From positions 1 through 10,008 of the forward strand of contig MFGS01000014.1 of the NCBI GenBank assembly GCA_001778355.1: a stretch of 10,008 bases of DNA, given 5' to 3'. The position numbers were made by a program, and so were the translations under genes. Of this stretch, positions 1 through 5,686 are shown piece by piece. This DNA is from Candidatus Firestonebacteria bacterium RIFOXYA2_FULL_40_8 (GTDB taxonomy: Bacteria; Oederibacteriota; D2-FULL-39-29). The notes under the pieces are model-generated. The model had not been told where the DNA came from. It made no database searches and saw only the letters and a program-made list of their open reading frames with translations. Each line of letters opens with the position of its first letter. The stretch's first letter is position 1.

Positions 1-31
1 AATGTGAATCAAAGTATTTTACACTTGGCAT
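1..31 (-). CDS. 5' end of an unidentified gene, running off the left edge
   Basis: An ATG at 31-29 is preceded by a full AGGAGG Shine-Dalgarno (40-45) at an 8-base spacing. It opens a frame that stays open to the window edge and reads MPSVKYFDSH. Only ten residues are visible, so no family can be assigned. The FDSH string recalls the N-terminal D-x-H metal-binding start of TatD-like or amidohydrolase proteins, but that is only a hint. It lies downstream of the GH130 gene, beyond a predicted terminator and a palindromic repeat, so it may be a separate transcription unit. The call rests on the Shine-Dalgarno plus the open frame. Confidence 0.45.
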   Translation of the reverse strand, partial: MPSVKYFDSH

Positions 32-53
32 AATGTCCGCCTCCTATGAAAAA

Positions 54-97
54 GATTCCACGGATTGCTTCGTCAAAAAAACTCCTCGCAATGACAA
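54..97. repeat. Dispersed REP-like repeat (GATTGCTTCG...CGCAATGACA type)
   Basis: The stretch carries ATTGC and GCAAT as inverted ends around CTTCGTC...CTCCTC and finishes in AATGACA. From general knowledge, this GTCATTGCGAGGAG...GAAGCAATCC type of element recurs in intergenic DNA of many unrelated bacterial genomes. Here it is degenerate, with an A-rich centre. It sits between the GH130 terminator and the start of the next gene. It does not look coding. Confidence 0.55.
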
Positions 98-103
98 CCC
101 GGA

Positions 104-137
104 TATAAAAAAGGGACGCTTGTTCTGCGCCCCTTTG
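104..137 (-). terminator. Rho-independent terminator after the GH130 gene
   Basis: On the minus strand AAAGGG-C-GCG pairs with CGC-A-CCCTTT across a 7-base loop (plus-strand arms 110-119 and 127-136, one internal mismatch). A run of six T residues and TATAT follow directly. It lies about 45 bases past the GH130 stop and points the right way for that gene. Confidence 0.8.
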
Positions 138-178
138 AAGAATCAAATATCTTGTATTTCAGCTTCAAATCTCATTCC

Positions 179-1105
179 TTAACTGTTCTTCTTAATGAAT
201 TTTATCAGCTCGCCCATATCAGCTGTAGCGAGTCCCACGACTGTGTCCGCGCATCCGTAATAAACGCTCAGTTGGTTTGTCTTTTTGTCGTGCAAAAGCG
301 CGGTCGGAAATACTACATTAGGAACATCCCCCACCATTTCATAGGTTGTAGCAGGAGCAAGGAGATACTCTTTACAGCGGTAAAGCGTTTTCCACGGTTT
401 ATTCCCGTCAAGAATTGCACCGCCCATACAATATACATAACCGCTGCAGGTAATACGCACTCCGTGATAAATTAAAAGCCAACCCTCTTTGATCTTTATC
501 GGAGCCGGTCCGGGACCTACTTTAGACCTCTGCCACCCGGAAGTCGCGCCAAAAACGAATTTATGGTTACCCCAGTGAATAAGGTCATCACTCTCGCAAT
601 AAAATACTTCCCCGAACGTTGTATGGAACGGATCCGAAGGCCTGTTCAAGCAGGCAAACTTCCCGTTTACTTTTGCGGGAAACAATACGGCATTCCTGTT
701 ATACGGCAGCATCATCTGGGTGATCTGGGTGAATTTTTTGAAATCTTTTGTTTTCGCAATACCGATATGGCAGGCAATCCCTGCAGGATAGTAACACCAG
801 GTAACGTAATAAGTTCCGTCAATCTCTACAACTCGGGGGTCATAGCAGGAAGCCACTTTATAATTATCGGAAGTTTCCCCTTTCATATCTATCTGCTTTT
901 CATTTATCTTCCAGTTAATCGCGTCATCACTAAAACCGGTGTGAAGCTCGCTGAACAACCTGGTCGTATCAACACGGAAAACCCCGGCATAACCCTTTCC
1001 AAACCTGACTACCGCACTGTTAAAAATACTGTTAGCCCCTGCTACATCCTCGGGCTTTATTATAGGATTTCCTTCATACCGCTTAAAAATTGTTTCATTC
1101 GCCAT
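179..1105 (-). CDS. Glycoside hydrolase family 130 protein (beta-mannoside phosphorylase or hydrolase)
   Basis: A 308-residue five-bladed beta-propeller enzyme of the GH130/DUF377 type. These enzymes cleave beta-mannosidic bonds, mostly by phosphorolysis giving mannose 1-phosphate. Visible family motifs are R44 in VFRVD, the YDPR motif with likely catalytic acid D89, RNAVLFP at 137-143, NRPSDP at 154-159, KVGPGPAPI at 195-203, YHG with H214, VVFPTAL at 264-270 and YYGCAD with D287. The basic residues R137, R155, K195 and H214 are the kind that bind phosphate in the phosphorylases, so phosphorolysis is favoured, but the substrate cannot be read from sequence. There is no signal peptide, so it is cytoplasmic and would act on imported oligosaccharides. 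The ATG at 1105 has AAGGAG at 1113-1118, 7 bases upstream. It has its own promoter and terminator, so it is monocistronic although it follows the URO-D-like gene. Confidence 0.9.
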   Translation of the reverse strand: MANETIFKRYEGNPIIKPEDVAGANSIFNSAVVRFGKGYAGVFRVDTTRLFSELHTGFSDDAINWKINEKQIDMKGETSDNYKVASCYDPRVVEIDGTYYVTWCYYPAGIACHIGIAKTKDFKKFTQITQMMLPYNRNAVLFPAKVNGKFACLNRPSDPFHTTFGEVFYCESDDLIHWGNHKFVFGATSGWQRSKVGPGPAPIKIKEGWLLIYHGVRITCSGYVYCMGGAILDGNKPWKTLYRCKEYLLAPATTYEMVGDVPNVVFPTALLHDKKTNQLSVYYGCADTVVGLATADMGELIKFIKKNS

Positions 1106-1133
1106 AAAACCGCTCCTTTTCTTACTTCGGAAT

Positions 1134-1143
1134 TGTTATAACA
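1134..1143. promoter_or_regulatory. Perfect 10-base palindrome at the GH130 transcription start (possible operator)
   Basis: TGTTATAACA is perfectly self-complementary. It lies 5-14 bases past the -10 box, over the expected transcription start, which is a typical repressor position. A local sugar-responsive regulator is an inference; no regulator gene is in the window. Confidence 0.35.
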
Positions 1144-1148
1144 GCTAA

Positions 1149-1177
1149 ATTATATTAGGAATCAGTGTATCTGTCAA
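1149..1177 (-). promoter_or_regulatory. Consensus sigma-70 promoter of the GH130 gene
   Basis: TTGACA (1172-1177) and TATAAT (1149-1154) are both perfect matches to the consensus, with the optimal 17-base spacer. The expected start is near 1142, giving a leader of about 37 bases with AAGGAG. A promoter this strong would normally need repression, and a palindrome lies just downstream. Confidence 0.85.
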
Positions 1178-1216
1178 GTCAATATCACATTACCAAAACA
1201 ATTCTTTTCTTTAATC

Positions 1217-1292
1217 CCGTAACCCGTAATCCGCCCTAAGGGCGAGATCTCTCCAAAGTATTGGAGGACCCGCTACCCGTACCCGTCCCGGG
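1217..1292. repeat. CCCGTA-rich low-complexity repeats with two small perfect stems
   Basis: The gap after the URO-D-like gene contains repeated ACCCGTA units on both flanks (1217-1233 and 1268-1292). Between them lie two palindromes: CGCCCTAAGGGCG (1232-1244) and CTCCAAAGTATTGGAG (1251-1266, 6-bp stem, 4-base loop). No T-run follows on the minus strand, so this is not a canonical terminator, though the stems may still terminate transcription or stabilise the mRNA end. The repeat units look like a dispersed intergenic family rather than a gene. Confidence 0.5.
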
Positions 1293-1306
1293 CACAAGTA
1301 ACATTT

Positions 1307-2344
1307 TTATTTGTATAACGTCACTCCGGTCTTTAGCGGAACGGAGGGCAAAAACTCTTTGCTCACGCTAAGCCAGACAACTTTATTCTCGGAAGTAGAT
1401 TTATACAATAACTCTTTATCGTTCAAATGTATCTGCGAAGAATGTAAGCCATACAGTTTTTTGCTTTTACACATCGAATCTATAAAAGTAGTTCCCCTGC
1501 CGCAAAAGTGAACACAACCGCCGAATTCATCAAGCAAAGACTGGTCATACGGTTTGACAAACTCCTCATACTGCTCAGGCGAGATCATAATAGGAGAATC
1601 ATTTCTTAACATTATCCCGCCTTTCATGTAAAACCACCAGTGCGAGGTAAACTCATTGCCCTCCCCTGTGAATTTTTTCCATTTTCGCATATAAGCCCTG
1701 TAAGTTTCCGTCACAACTTGCATCATGTCGTGTATCATTTCCGGACAATCAAACATAGCGTACATCAAGTCATGACCCCAGATCAGATGAATTATATCAA
1801 AAGGCCCCTGCATATCAGGATGGTATATGTTCATTGCCTTGTTTAATTTTGGATAAGGCGCAAGCATTTTTTTATAATAGGCAGCTGTTTCAAAACAAGT
1901 TTTTCCAAGTCCCTGTTCCAAATCAGGAATACCTTTCTGTATCAACTTCTGCACATCTTCTCTGGTTTCAACATGATTAGACCAGGGCATACTTGCTTCC
2001 GTCAGTTTGTACGTCATCCCAAGCACCGACGGCATAATAACGGTACCGTAATTACACCTTATATTTAACGGATGATAATCCTTTGCCTGTACATGTCTAA
2101 AGATCCCGTTGAGCTCATTTAAAAGCATCTTTGCGGGATCCGCAAACGCATCATTATACCGGTAAGAAGGCCAGTCATTGTCTTTTATTTCCGATGTATC
2201 CGAAATCACATACGGAAGTTCGTCAACCGGCTGATACTCAAATACCTTTTTGTAAACTTCTTTGACCCTTTTGTCATGCTCGATATCAATTATCCCTTCA
2301 AGCTTATCCAGGTATTTTCTCACTACGTCATTCATATCCGGCAT
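1307..2344 (-). CDS. Uroporphyrinogen decarboxylase (URO-D) fold protein, not a haem enzyme
   Basis: The 345-residue protein has the C-terminal signature of the URO-D superfamily: MISPEQYEEFVKPY (253-266) followed by GGCVHFCGRG (275-284, H279 and C281). That superfamily includes HemE and the cobalamin-related methyltransferases MtaA and CmuA. The HemE N-terminal arginine-rich substrate motif (MRQAGR) is absent, so haem synthesis is unlikely. H279-x-C281 resembles the zinc-binding H-x-C of the methyltransferases. The distant third cysteine they use would fall past the C terminus, so zinc-thiol activation is doubtful. The reaction is unknown. The ATG at 2344 has AAGGAGA (2352-2358) 7 bases upstream, and this Shine-Dalgarno overlaps the stop codon of the CapA-type gene 12 bases away. 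The two are therefore probably co-transcribed and translationally coupled. Confidence 0.82.
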   Translation of the reverse strand: MPDMNDVVRKYLDKLEGIIDIEHDKRVKEVYKKVFEYQPVDELPYVISDTSEIKDNDWPSYRYNDAFADPAKMLLNELNGIFRHVQAKDYHPLNIRCNYGTVIMPSVLGMTYKLTEASMPWSNHVETREDVQKLIQKGIPDLEQGLGKTCFETAAYYKKMLAPYPKLNKAMNIYHPDMQGPFDIIHLIWGHDLMYAMFDCPEMIHDMMQVVTETYRAYMRKWKKFTGEGNEFTSHWWFYMKGGIMLRNDSPIMISPEQYEEFVKPYDQSLLDEFGGCVHFCGRGTTFIDSMCKSKKLYGLHSSQIHLNDKELLYKSTSENKVVWLSVSKEFLPSVPLKTGVTLYK

Positions 2345-2356
2345 AACTTTCTCTCC

Positions 2357-3571
2357 TTATTTCATATTATTTTTATTCATCTGAAACCTGTAATTCGGCT
2401 TATGCAGCGGGTCTCTTAACTTTTTCTGCTTTTCCCAGCTTTCTTTTGCCATATTCATTATCTCATCCATCCAGCTTTTATTTTCAGCAACCAGACAAAG
2501 ACGTCCTACCATTTCTTCTATTACATTTTCTATCTTTCTTTCTCCTGCCCTCTTAATATATATTTCCAGATGCTTTACAGCTATCTTTCTCCACGTCTCT
2601 CGGACAAACTTATCATTTTTCAGGAGTTTATCCAGGGTGGAATAATACTTCATTATTTTATTATATTCATCACCGATAAGCGGTTTAGGTCTCTGATCGG
2701 GCACCTCATTTATCCTGCAAGGTATACGTTCAAAGGATTTCACGCCTTTTTTCCCGACATTTATATTCAGAAGGAAGGAGTACGCCGTGTACGGTCCATT
2801 TGCTTTCATATAATTTGAAGTATGCGAGGGAAAAACAAAGTTACCGAGGGAGTAAGCTATCAAACATCCATTTACCGTCTCGATACCCTGCGGAACATGA
2901 GGATGATGCGCCAGAATGATATCAGCCCCGGCTCGGGCTATCTTTCTAAAATTATCCCGTCTCGGAACTGAAGGTACAGGCATGAATTCAAGGTCAGCGT
3001 GAACAGAAATTACCAAAATATCAACTTTTTTCTTGTTTTTCTTTACATCCTGAAGGATAGTTTCAACATCATAAAAAGCCGGACCGGCTTCGGTATGACC
3101 CAGAGAATAATTACTATCCTCACAGTAGCACAAAAATCCGAACGTTATCCCGTTTTTTTCTATTACTTTAAGTTTTCGAGCTTCTTTCTGGGAATGCCCT
3201 GTTCCCCCGGTTACAATGCCTGCTTTTTCCAAACACTTCTTTGTATAATCCATCCCCACACGGCCCGCATCCACAACATGATTTGCCGCCATATTCAAAA
3301 AATCAAACCCCGTTTGTTTTAAAAGAGCAGAAACTTTCTCCCCATCCAGAGTGGAGACCAACCCATGAGGGTCAAGCTTCCTTTTTGGATAACTTTTAGG
3401 AATCAAAACCGACTCCATATTTCCAAACAACAGATCAGAGTTCTTTAAAAACGGCAGCATCCTTTCAAACGGCCAGGAGAACCCCTTCGCCCTTACATCC
3501 TTCTCAATCTGCTCAAAAAACGCAATATCCCCCACCGCACTAAACAAAACATCAGACACTTTCGCACCCAT
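2357..3571 (-). CDS. CapA/PgsA-family calcineurin-like metallophosphoesterase
   Basis: A 404-residue protein of the CapA family (named for capsule and poly-gamma-glutamate synthesis) with the metallophosphoesterase metal-binding motifs in order. Numbered from the ATG these are GD (D15), GNMES (N51, E53), AANH (N97, H98), VHAD (H191) and HHPHVPQG (H223, H225), then the YSLGNFVF strand. VHAD replaces the more usual H-W-G at that place. The N-terminal membrane anchor of classical PgsA/CapA is missing, so the protein is probably cytoplasmic. About 120 residues after the catalytic core are charged, helical and of unknown role. I chose the ATG at 3571 over the TTG one codon upstream because AAGGAG (3579-3584) lies 7 bases from the ATG. 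It is first in a two-gene unit with the URO-D-like gene. A polyglutamate capsule role is not supported by the neighbours. Confidence 0.85.
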   Translation of the reverse strand: MGAKVSDVLFSAVGDIAFFEQIEKDVRAKGFSWPFERMLPFLKNSDLLFGNMESVLIPKSYPKRKLDPHGLVSTLDGEKVSALLKQTGFDFLNMAANHVVDAGRVGMDYTKKCLEKAGIVTGGTGHSQKEARKLKVIEKNGITFGFLCYCEDSNYSLGHTEAGPAFYDVETILQDVKKNKKKVDILVISVHADLEFMPVPSVPRRDNFRKIARAGADIILAHHPHVPQGIETVNGCLIAYSLGNFVFPSHTSNYMKANGPYTAYSFLLNINVGKKGVKSFERIPCRINEVPDQRPKPLIGDEYNKIMKYYSTLDKLLKNDKFVRETWRKIAVKHLEIYIKRAGERKIENVIEEMVGRLCLVAENKSWMDEIMNMAKESWEKQKKLRDPLHKPNYRFQMNKNNMK

Positions 3572-3606
3572 CAATTAGCTCCTTCATTCCAAATATCACA
3601 AGGATT

Positions 3607-3635
3607 ATTGTACAACATAGATGAAAGATTATCTA
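3607..3635 (-). promoter_or_regulatory. Probable sigma-70 promoter of the capA-like/uroD-like unit
   Basis: TAGATA (3630-3635, 4 of 6) and TACAAT (3607-3612, 5 of 6) are 17 bases apart. The expected start near 3600 gives a leader of about 30 bases that carries the AAGGAG of the CapA-type gene. Confidence 0.55.
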
Positions 3636-3679
3636 GAATGGATATCACGTGTTTTATATAGAGTTTTGAAGGTTATTCA

Positions 3680-3709
3680 GGGGACTGCACCGACTTTGGG
3701 GCTGTCCCC
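3680..3709. repeat. GGGGAC...GTCCCC palindromic element
   Basis: GGGGAC (3680-3685) and GTCCCC (3704-3709) are perfect inverted arms around an 18-base centre. A nested GGGG-CTGT-CCCC hairpin occupies 3698-3709. The form resembles REP-type elements mobilised by Y1 transposases; that link is general knowledge, and no transposase is present here. The rest of the 297-base gap (3572-3868) holds the capA promoter and a weaker hairpin, ACTGCC (3742-3747) with GGCCAGT (3756-3762, one bulge). I see no gene in it. Confidence 0.5.
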
Positions 3710-3868
3710 GATCTTTATTTATTAAGCTAATTTAATTGATCACTGCCTATTTGCCGGCCAGTCACTTTGGAGGGTCTCTAATTTATTTTTGCAAGCCTTT
3801 TTAATCCCCCATTTAATCCGCCATTACTGAATGTTTTTGGTCTGACAATAACTCAGAGTTTCTATAGC

Positions 3869-4759
3869 TCATTTCCATAAATCGCTGTTTTTCCAATTTA
3901 ATGGGAAACCCATAACAGTTTTCGAAACATCAGGATATTCATTCAACAAATCAATCAATCTGGTCTTCCATTTGCTTTTTGGAGCAACTATCCTCATAAA
4001 ATAATTTGAAATCGTAAGTATAACAAATATTCTATTGTCATTGATTGCAACAGGATCATACCACTCTGGATTATGCTTATGATCCGGAATTGCTGGTCTA
4101 TCATAAAGCTCCTTATTCCATAATCTTGAATGATGTGCGCAAACATTCCTTATAAAATTTAAAGATTTCATCCAGGTTCTTAAAACGACATGTGATATAC
4201 CGTAATGCCTGGCAACTTCCTTTTGAAGTGCAAAATCCATCCCGTCAAACATCATTAAGACACTTCCAAATGACATAATTTCTCCTGCCATCCAAAAAGG
4301 TAAAAAATCACCATCGTAATTTTTGAAAAAATGGCCGGCAAATTTTTCTCTCTTCTTGCTTCTTTCCGTTTCTATTTTTATATTTTTAAGCCATTCCTCA
4401 TGGGTAACTTTTGACATTCTATTAAATGTCTCCGGTTCAAGATATCCAAAAGCTCCGCTTTTCTGAGAAAGAATATCTATTATTTGCGTCCTAACCGAAA
4501 CTTCAACTCTCTCTATAGCATCTAAGACTATAAGCCTCAAGCGTCTATCAAATGTATAGTGTCGCCAGACTATATCGAGATTGGTACCAATTTTGAATGT
4601 GTCATCAGGATTTTTGAATGGATAAAGATAACCGCTTAACCTGTAATAGCTTACATTTTTCAAACACTCAATCAGTTGGAATTTATCAGCTACAAGCCCA
4701 CGGTTTATTAATTGTTCAGCTTGCTGTTCAAATGTAATTGAAGGCTTATTATACTGCAT
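3869..4759 (-). CDS. abiF: AbiF/Abi_2-family HEPN protein, abortive-infection toxin
   Basis: The 296-residue protein has the full Abi_2 (AbiD/AbiF) layout. The N-terminal NVSYYRLSGYLYPF (35-48) is followed by FDRRLRLIVLDAIERVEVSV (70-89), PFWMAGEIMSFG (154-165) and the HEPN ribonuclease motif R204-NVCA-H209 (R-x4-H), continuing HSRLWN. Family members are HEPN RNases that stop growth on phage infection, and AbiF proteins have been linked to structured RNAs encoded just upstream. I chose the ATG at 4759, with GGGAGG (4765-4770) 5 bases upstream. The frame can be extended to a TTG at 4843, but that adds 28 codons lying on the promoter and a structured leader, so the extension is untranslated. 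The catalytic R and H are intact, so the protein is probably active. No adjacent protein antitoxin is seen. Regulation is probably by the leader RNA. Confidence 0.88.
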   Translation of the reverse strand: MQYNKPSITFEQQAEQLINRGLVADKFQLIECLKNVSYYRLSGYLYPFKNPDDTFKIGTNLDIVWRHYTFDRRLRLIVLDAIERVEVSVRTQIIDILSQKSGAFGYLEPETFNRMSKVTHEEWLKNIKIETERSKKREKFAGHFFKNYDGDFLPFWMAGEIMSFGSVLMMFDGMDFALQKEVARHYGISHVVLRTWMKSLNFIRNVCAHHSRLWNKELYDRPAIPDHKHNPEWYDPVAINDNRIFVILTISNYFMRIVAPKSKWKTRLIDLLNEYPDVSKTVMGFPLNWKNSDLWK

Positions 4760-4827
4760 AAAAGCCTCCCAAAAAGCAAAACCCACCGATTTGAGCATAC
4801 CTTTCGGCAGAGGCTTGATGGGTCGAT
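4760..4827 (-). ncRNA. Structured abiF leader RNA, H-type pseudoknot (candidate abiF-motif RNA)
   Basis: The transcript should begin near 4827 and run into the abiF start codon. Two crossing helices can form. Stem 1 pairs GACCCATC (4824-4817) with GGTGGGTT (4787-4780): 8 pairs, two of them G-U. Stem 2 pairs AAGCCTCT (4816-4809) with GGAGGCTT (4769-4762): 8 pairs, one of them G-U. The 5' arms are adjacent and the 3' arms occur in the same order, which makes a pseudoknot. Between them TGCC-GAAA-GGTA (4809-4798) can form a GNRA-capped hairpin, competing with stem 2 for only one base. Stem 2 contains the abiF Shine-Dalgarno. An RNA motif named abiF, found by comparative genomics upstream of such genes, is known to me. 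I assign membership by position, length and fold, not by alignment. Confidence 0.65.
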
Positions 4828-4832
4828 AATGT

Positions 4833-4861
4833 ATTGTACACAAATATTCCTATTTTGTCAA
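4833..4861 (-). promoter_or_regulatory. Strong sigma-70 promoter of the abiF leader RNA and abiF
   Basis: TTGACA (4856-4861, perfect) and TACAAT (4833-4838, 5 of 6) are separated by exactly 17 bases. The expected start is the A near 4827, only about 68 bases before the abiF ATG, so the leader RNA is the first thing transcribed. A promoter this strong suits an RNA needed in excess over the protein. Confidence 0.85.
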
Positions 4862-5029
4862 GCAGCGTGTTTTTCACTGATATTACGATGTATTTCATTT
4901 TCAACATTTTCATATTCTCAACCCCTTGAGATTTTTTTACTTCTTTAACCCTCTGCAGTAATATAGCAAAGTGCTTATTGCTTGCAAAAATATCTGACAA
5001 TAGTTGGTGAGCTATTCTGCTTTACAATA

Positions 5030-5392
5030 TTATAGAATTTCCACTCTTTTTATTAATTTCAATGTCATCTTTTGGGCAATTACGACACAAATACAGCTGC
5101 ACAAATTTATTATAAGTATAATTATTAATTTATTCCAATTAAATACAGCTTCTACTTTTGTGAGACTAAGAACACTCAACAGAAATACAAACACAGCAAC
5201 AATTTTCGCACTAACATAAAACTTATTTTTTAATTTTTCGGTATAATTTCTATAATTCTGCAGTTTTCCATCATTATGCAGTTTTTTCAGGTTTAGGACA
5301 ATTTTTTTCTTATTAAACGAAACATACAGAAGCATAACAATTGAAATTAATAACAGTATATTAGAAACAATCAACACAATAAACAGCAACAA
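5030..5392 (-). CDS. Small three-helix membrane protein of unknown function
   Basis: No family is recognised. From the TTG at 5392 the product is 120 residues with three hydrophobic helices (about 2-26, 59-78 and 87-108). A basic, hydrophilic segment (27-58, rich in K and N) lies between the first two, and the tail is basic. The start is unsettled. A strong AGGAGG (5428-5433) lies 36 bases upstream of the TTG, too far to serve it. The frame is open back to it and offers no ATG, GTG or TTG nearer, only ATT codons at 5420-5422 and 5417-5419, which sit 5 and 8 bases after the Shine-Dalgarno and would add 9-10 hydrophobic residues. Start at an ATT, or a small frame change, is therefore possible. 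A good promoter upstream supports transcription. It precedes abiF by about 200 bases, but a shared role is unproven. Confidence 0.6.
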   Translation of the reverse strand: MLLFIVLIVSNILLLISIVMLLYVSFNKKKIVLNLKKLHNDGKLQNYRNYTEKLKNKFYVSAKIVAVFVFLLSVLSLTKVEAVFNWNKLIIILIINLCSCICVVIAQKMTLKLIKRVEIL

Positions 5393-5458
5393 ATTTGTAA
5401 TCTTCGGAAATATAAGAATAATACAAACCTCCTTTTTTCATCCCCACTTTATTGTTTT

Positions 5459-5487
5459 ATTATACATCCGAAAACTGATTTGGGCAA
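5459..5487 (-). promoter_or_regulatory. Promoter of the small membrane-protein gene
   Basis: TTGCCC (5482-5487, 4 of 6) and TATAAT (5459-5464, perfect) have a 17-base spacer. The expected start near 5452 puts AGGAGG (5428-5433) in a short leader. Confidence 0.65.
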
Positions 5488-5530
5488 GAAAATAATTAGC
5501 GTTTTCTATAATGAGGCAAGACAGTTCATA

Positions 5531-5557
5531 TGGATTCCTGCCTGCGTAGGAATGACA
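5531..5557. repeat. REP-like palindrome (TGGATTCCTGC...GTAGGAATGACA type)
   Basis: ATTCCTGC (5534-5541) pairs with GTAGGAAT (5546-5553) over a CTGC loop: 8 bp with one G-T. It ends in AATGACA like the repeat at 54-97. From general knowledge, this GTCATTCC...GGAATCCA element is widespread in bacterial intergenic DNA. The surrounding 5488-5686 contains no gene; it includes a loose duplicated TCTGTG string (5582-5610) that looks like further low-grade intergenic repeat. Confidence 0.6.
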
Positions 5558-5686
5558 AATAGGAGATTTTCTTTTATTTTATCTGTGATATCTCTTTTTA
5601 ATCTGTGTCATCAGCTAAAACTTGCCAATAATATTAACATTTATATTTTAAGATGAAACCGGATATACTTGTAACCGAAATCCGAC

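Noticed and set aside
563..1141. A 192-codon plus-strand frame
   Set aside because: It lies antisense within the GH130 gene, whose motifs and Shine-Dalgarno are clear. The plus-strand product resembles nothing known to me.
1307..2344. HemE, uroporphyrinogen decarboxylase of haem synthesis
   Set aside because: The N-terminal MRQAGR substrate motif is absent, and no haem genes are nearby.
4760..4843. A 28-residue N-terminal extension of AbiF from a TTG at 4843
   Set aside because: It would be translated from inside the promoter and pseudoknot. The -10 box lies within it, and GGGAGG with an ATG at 4759 is a far better start.
4749..5000. An 83-codon frame upstream of and overlapping abiF
   Set aside because: It starts at TTG without a Shine-Dalgarno, runs through the abiF promoter and RNA in another frame, and resembles no family I know.
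4990..5029. A terminator after the small membrane gene
   Set aside because: Only an AATAG/CTATT stem of 5 AT-rich pairs precedes ATATTTTT, which is too weak to call.
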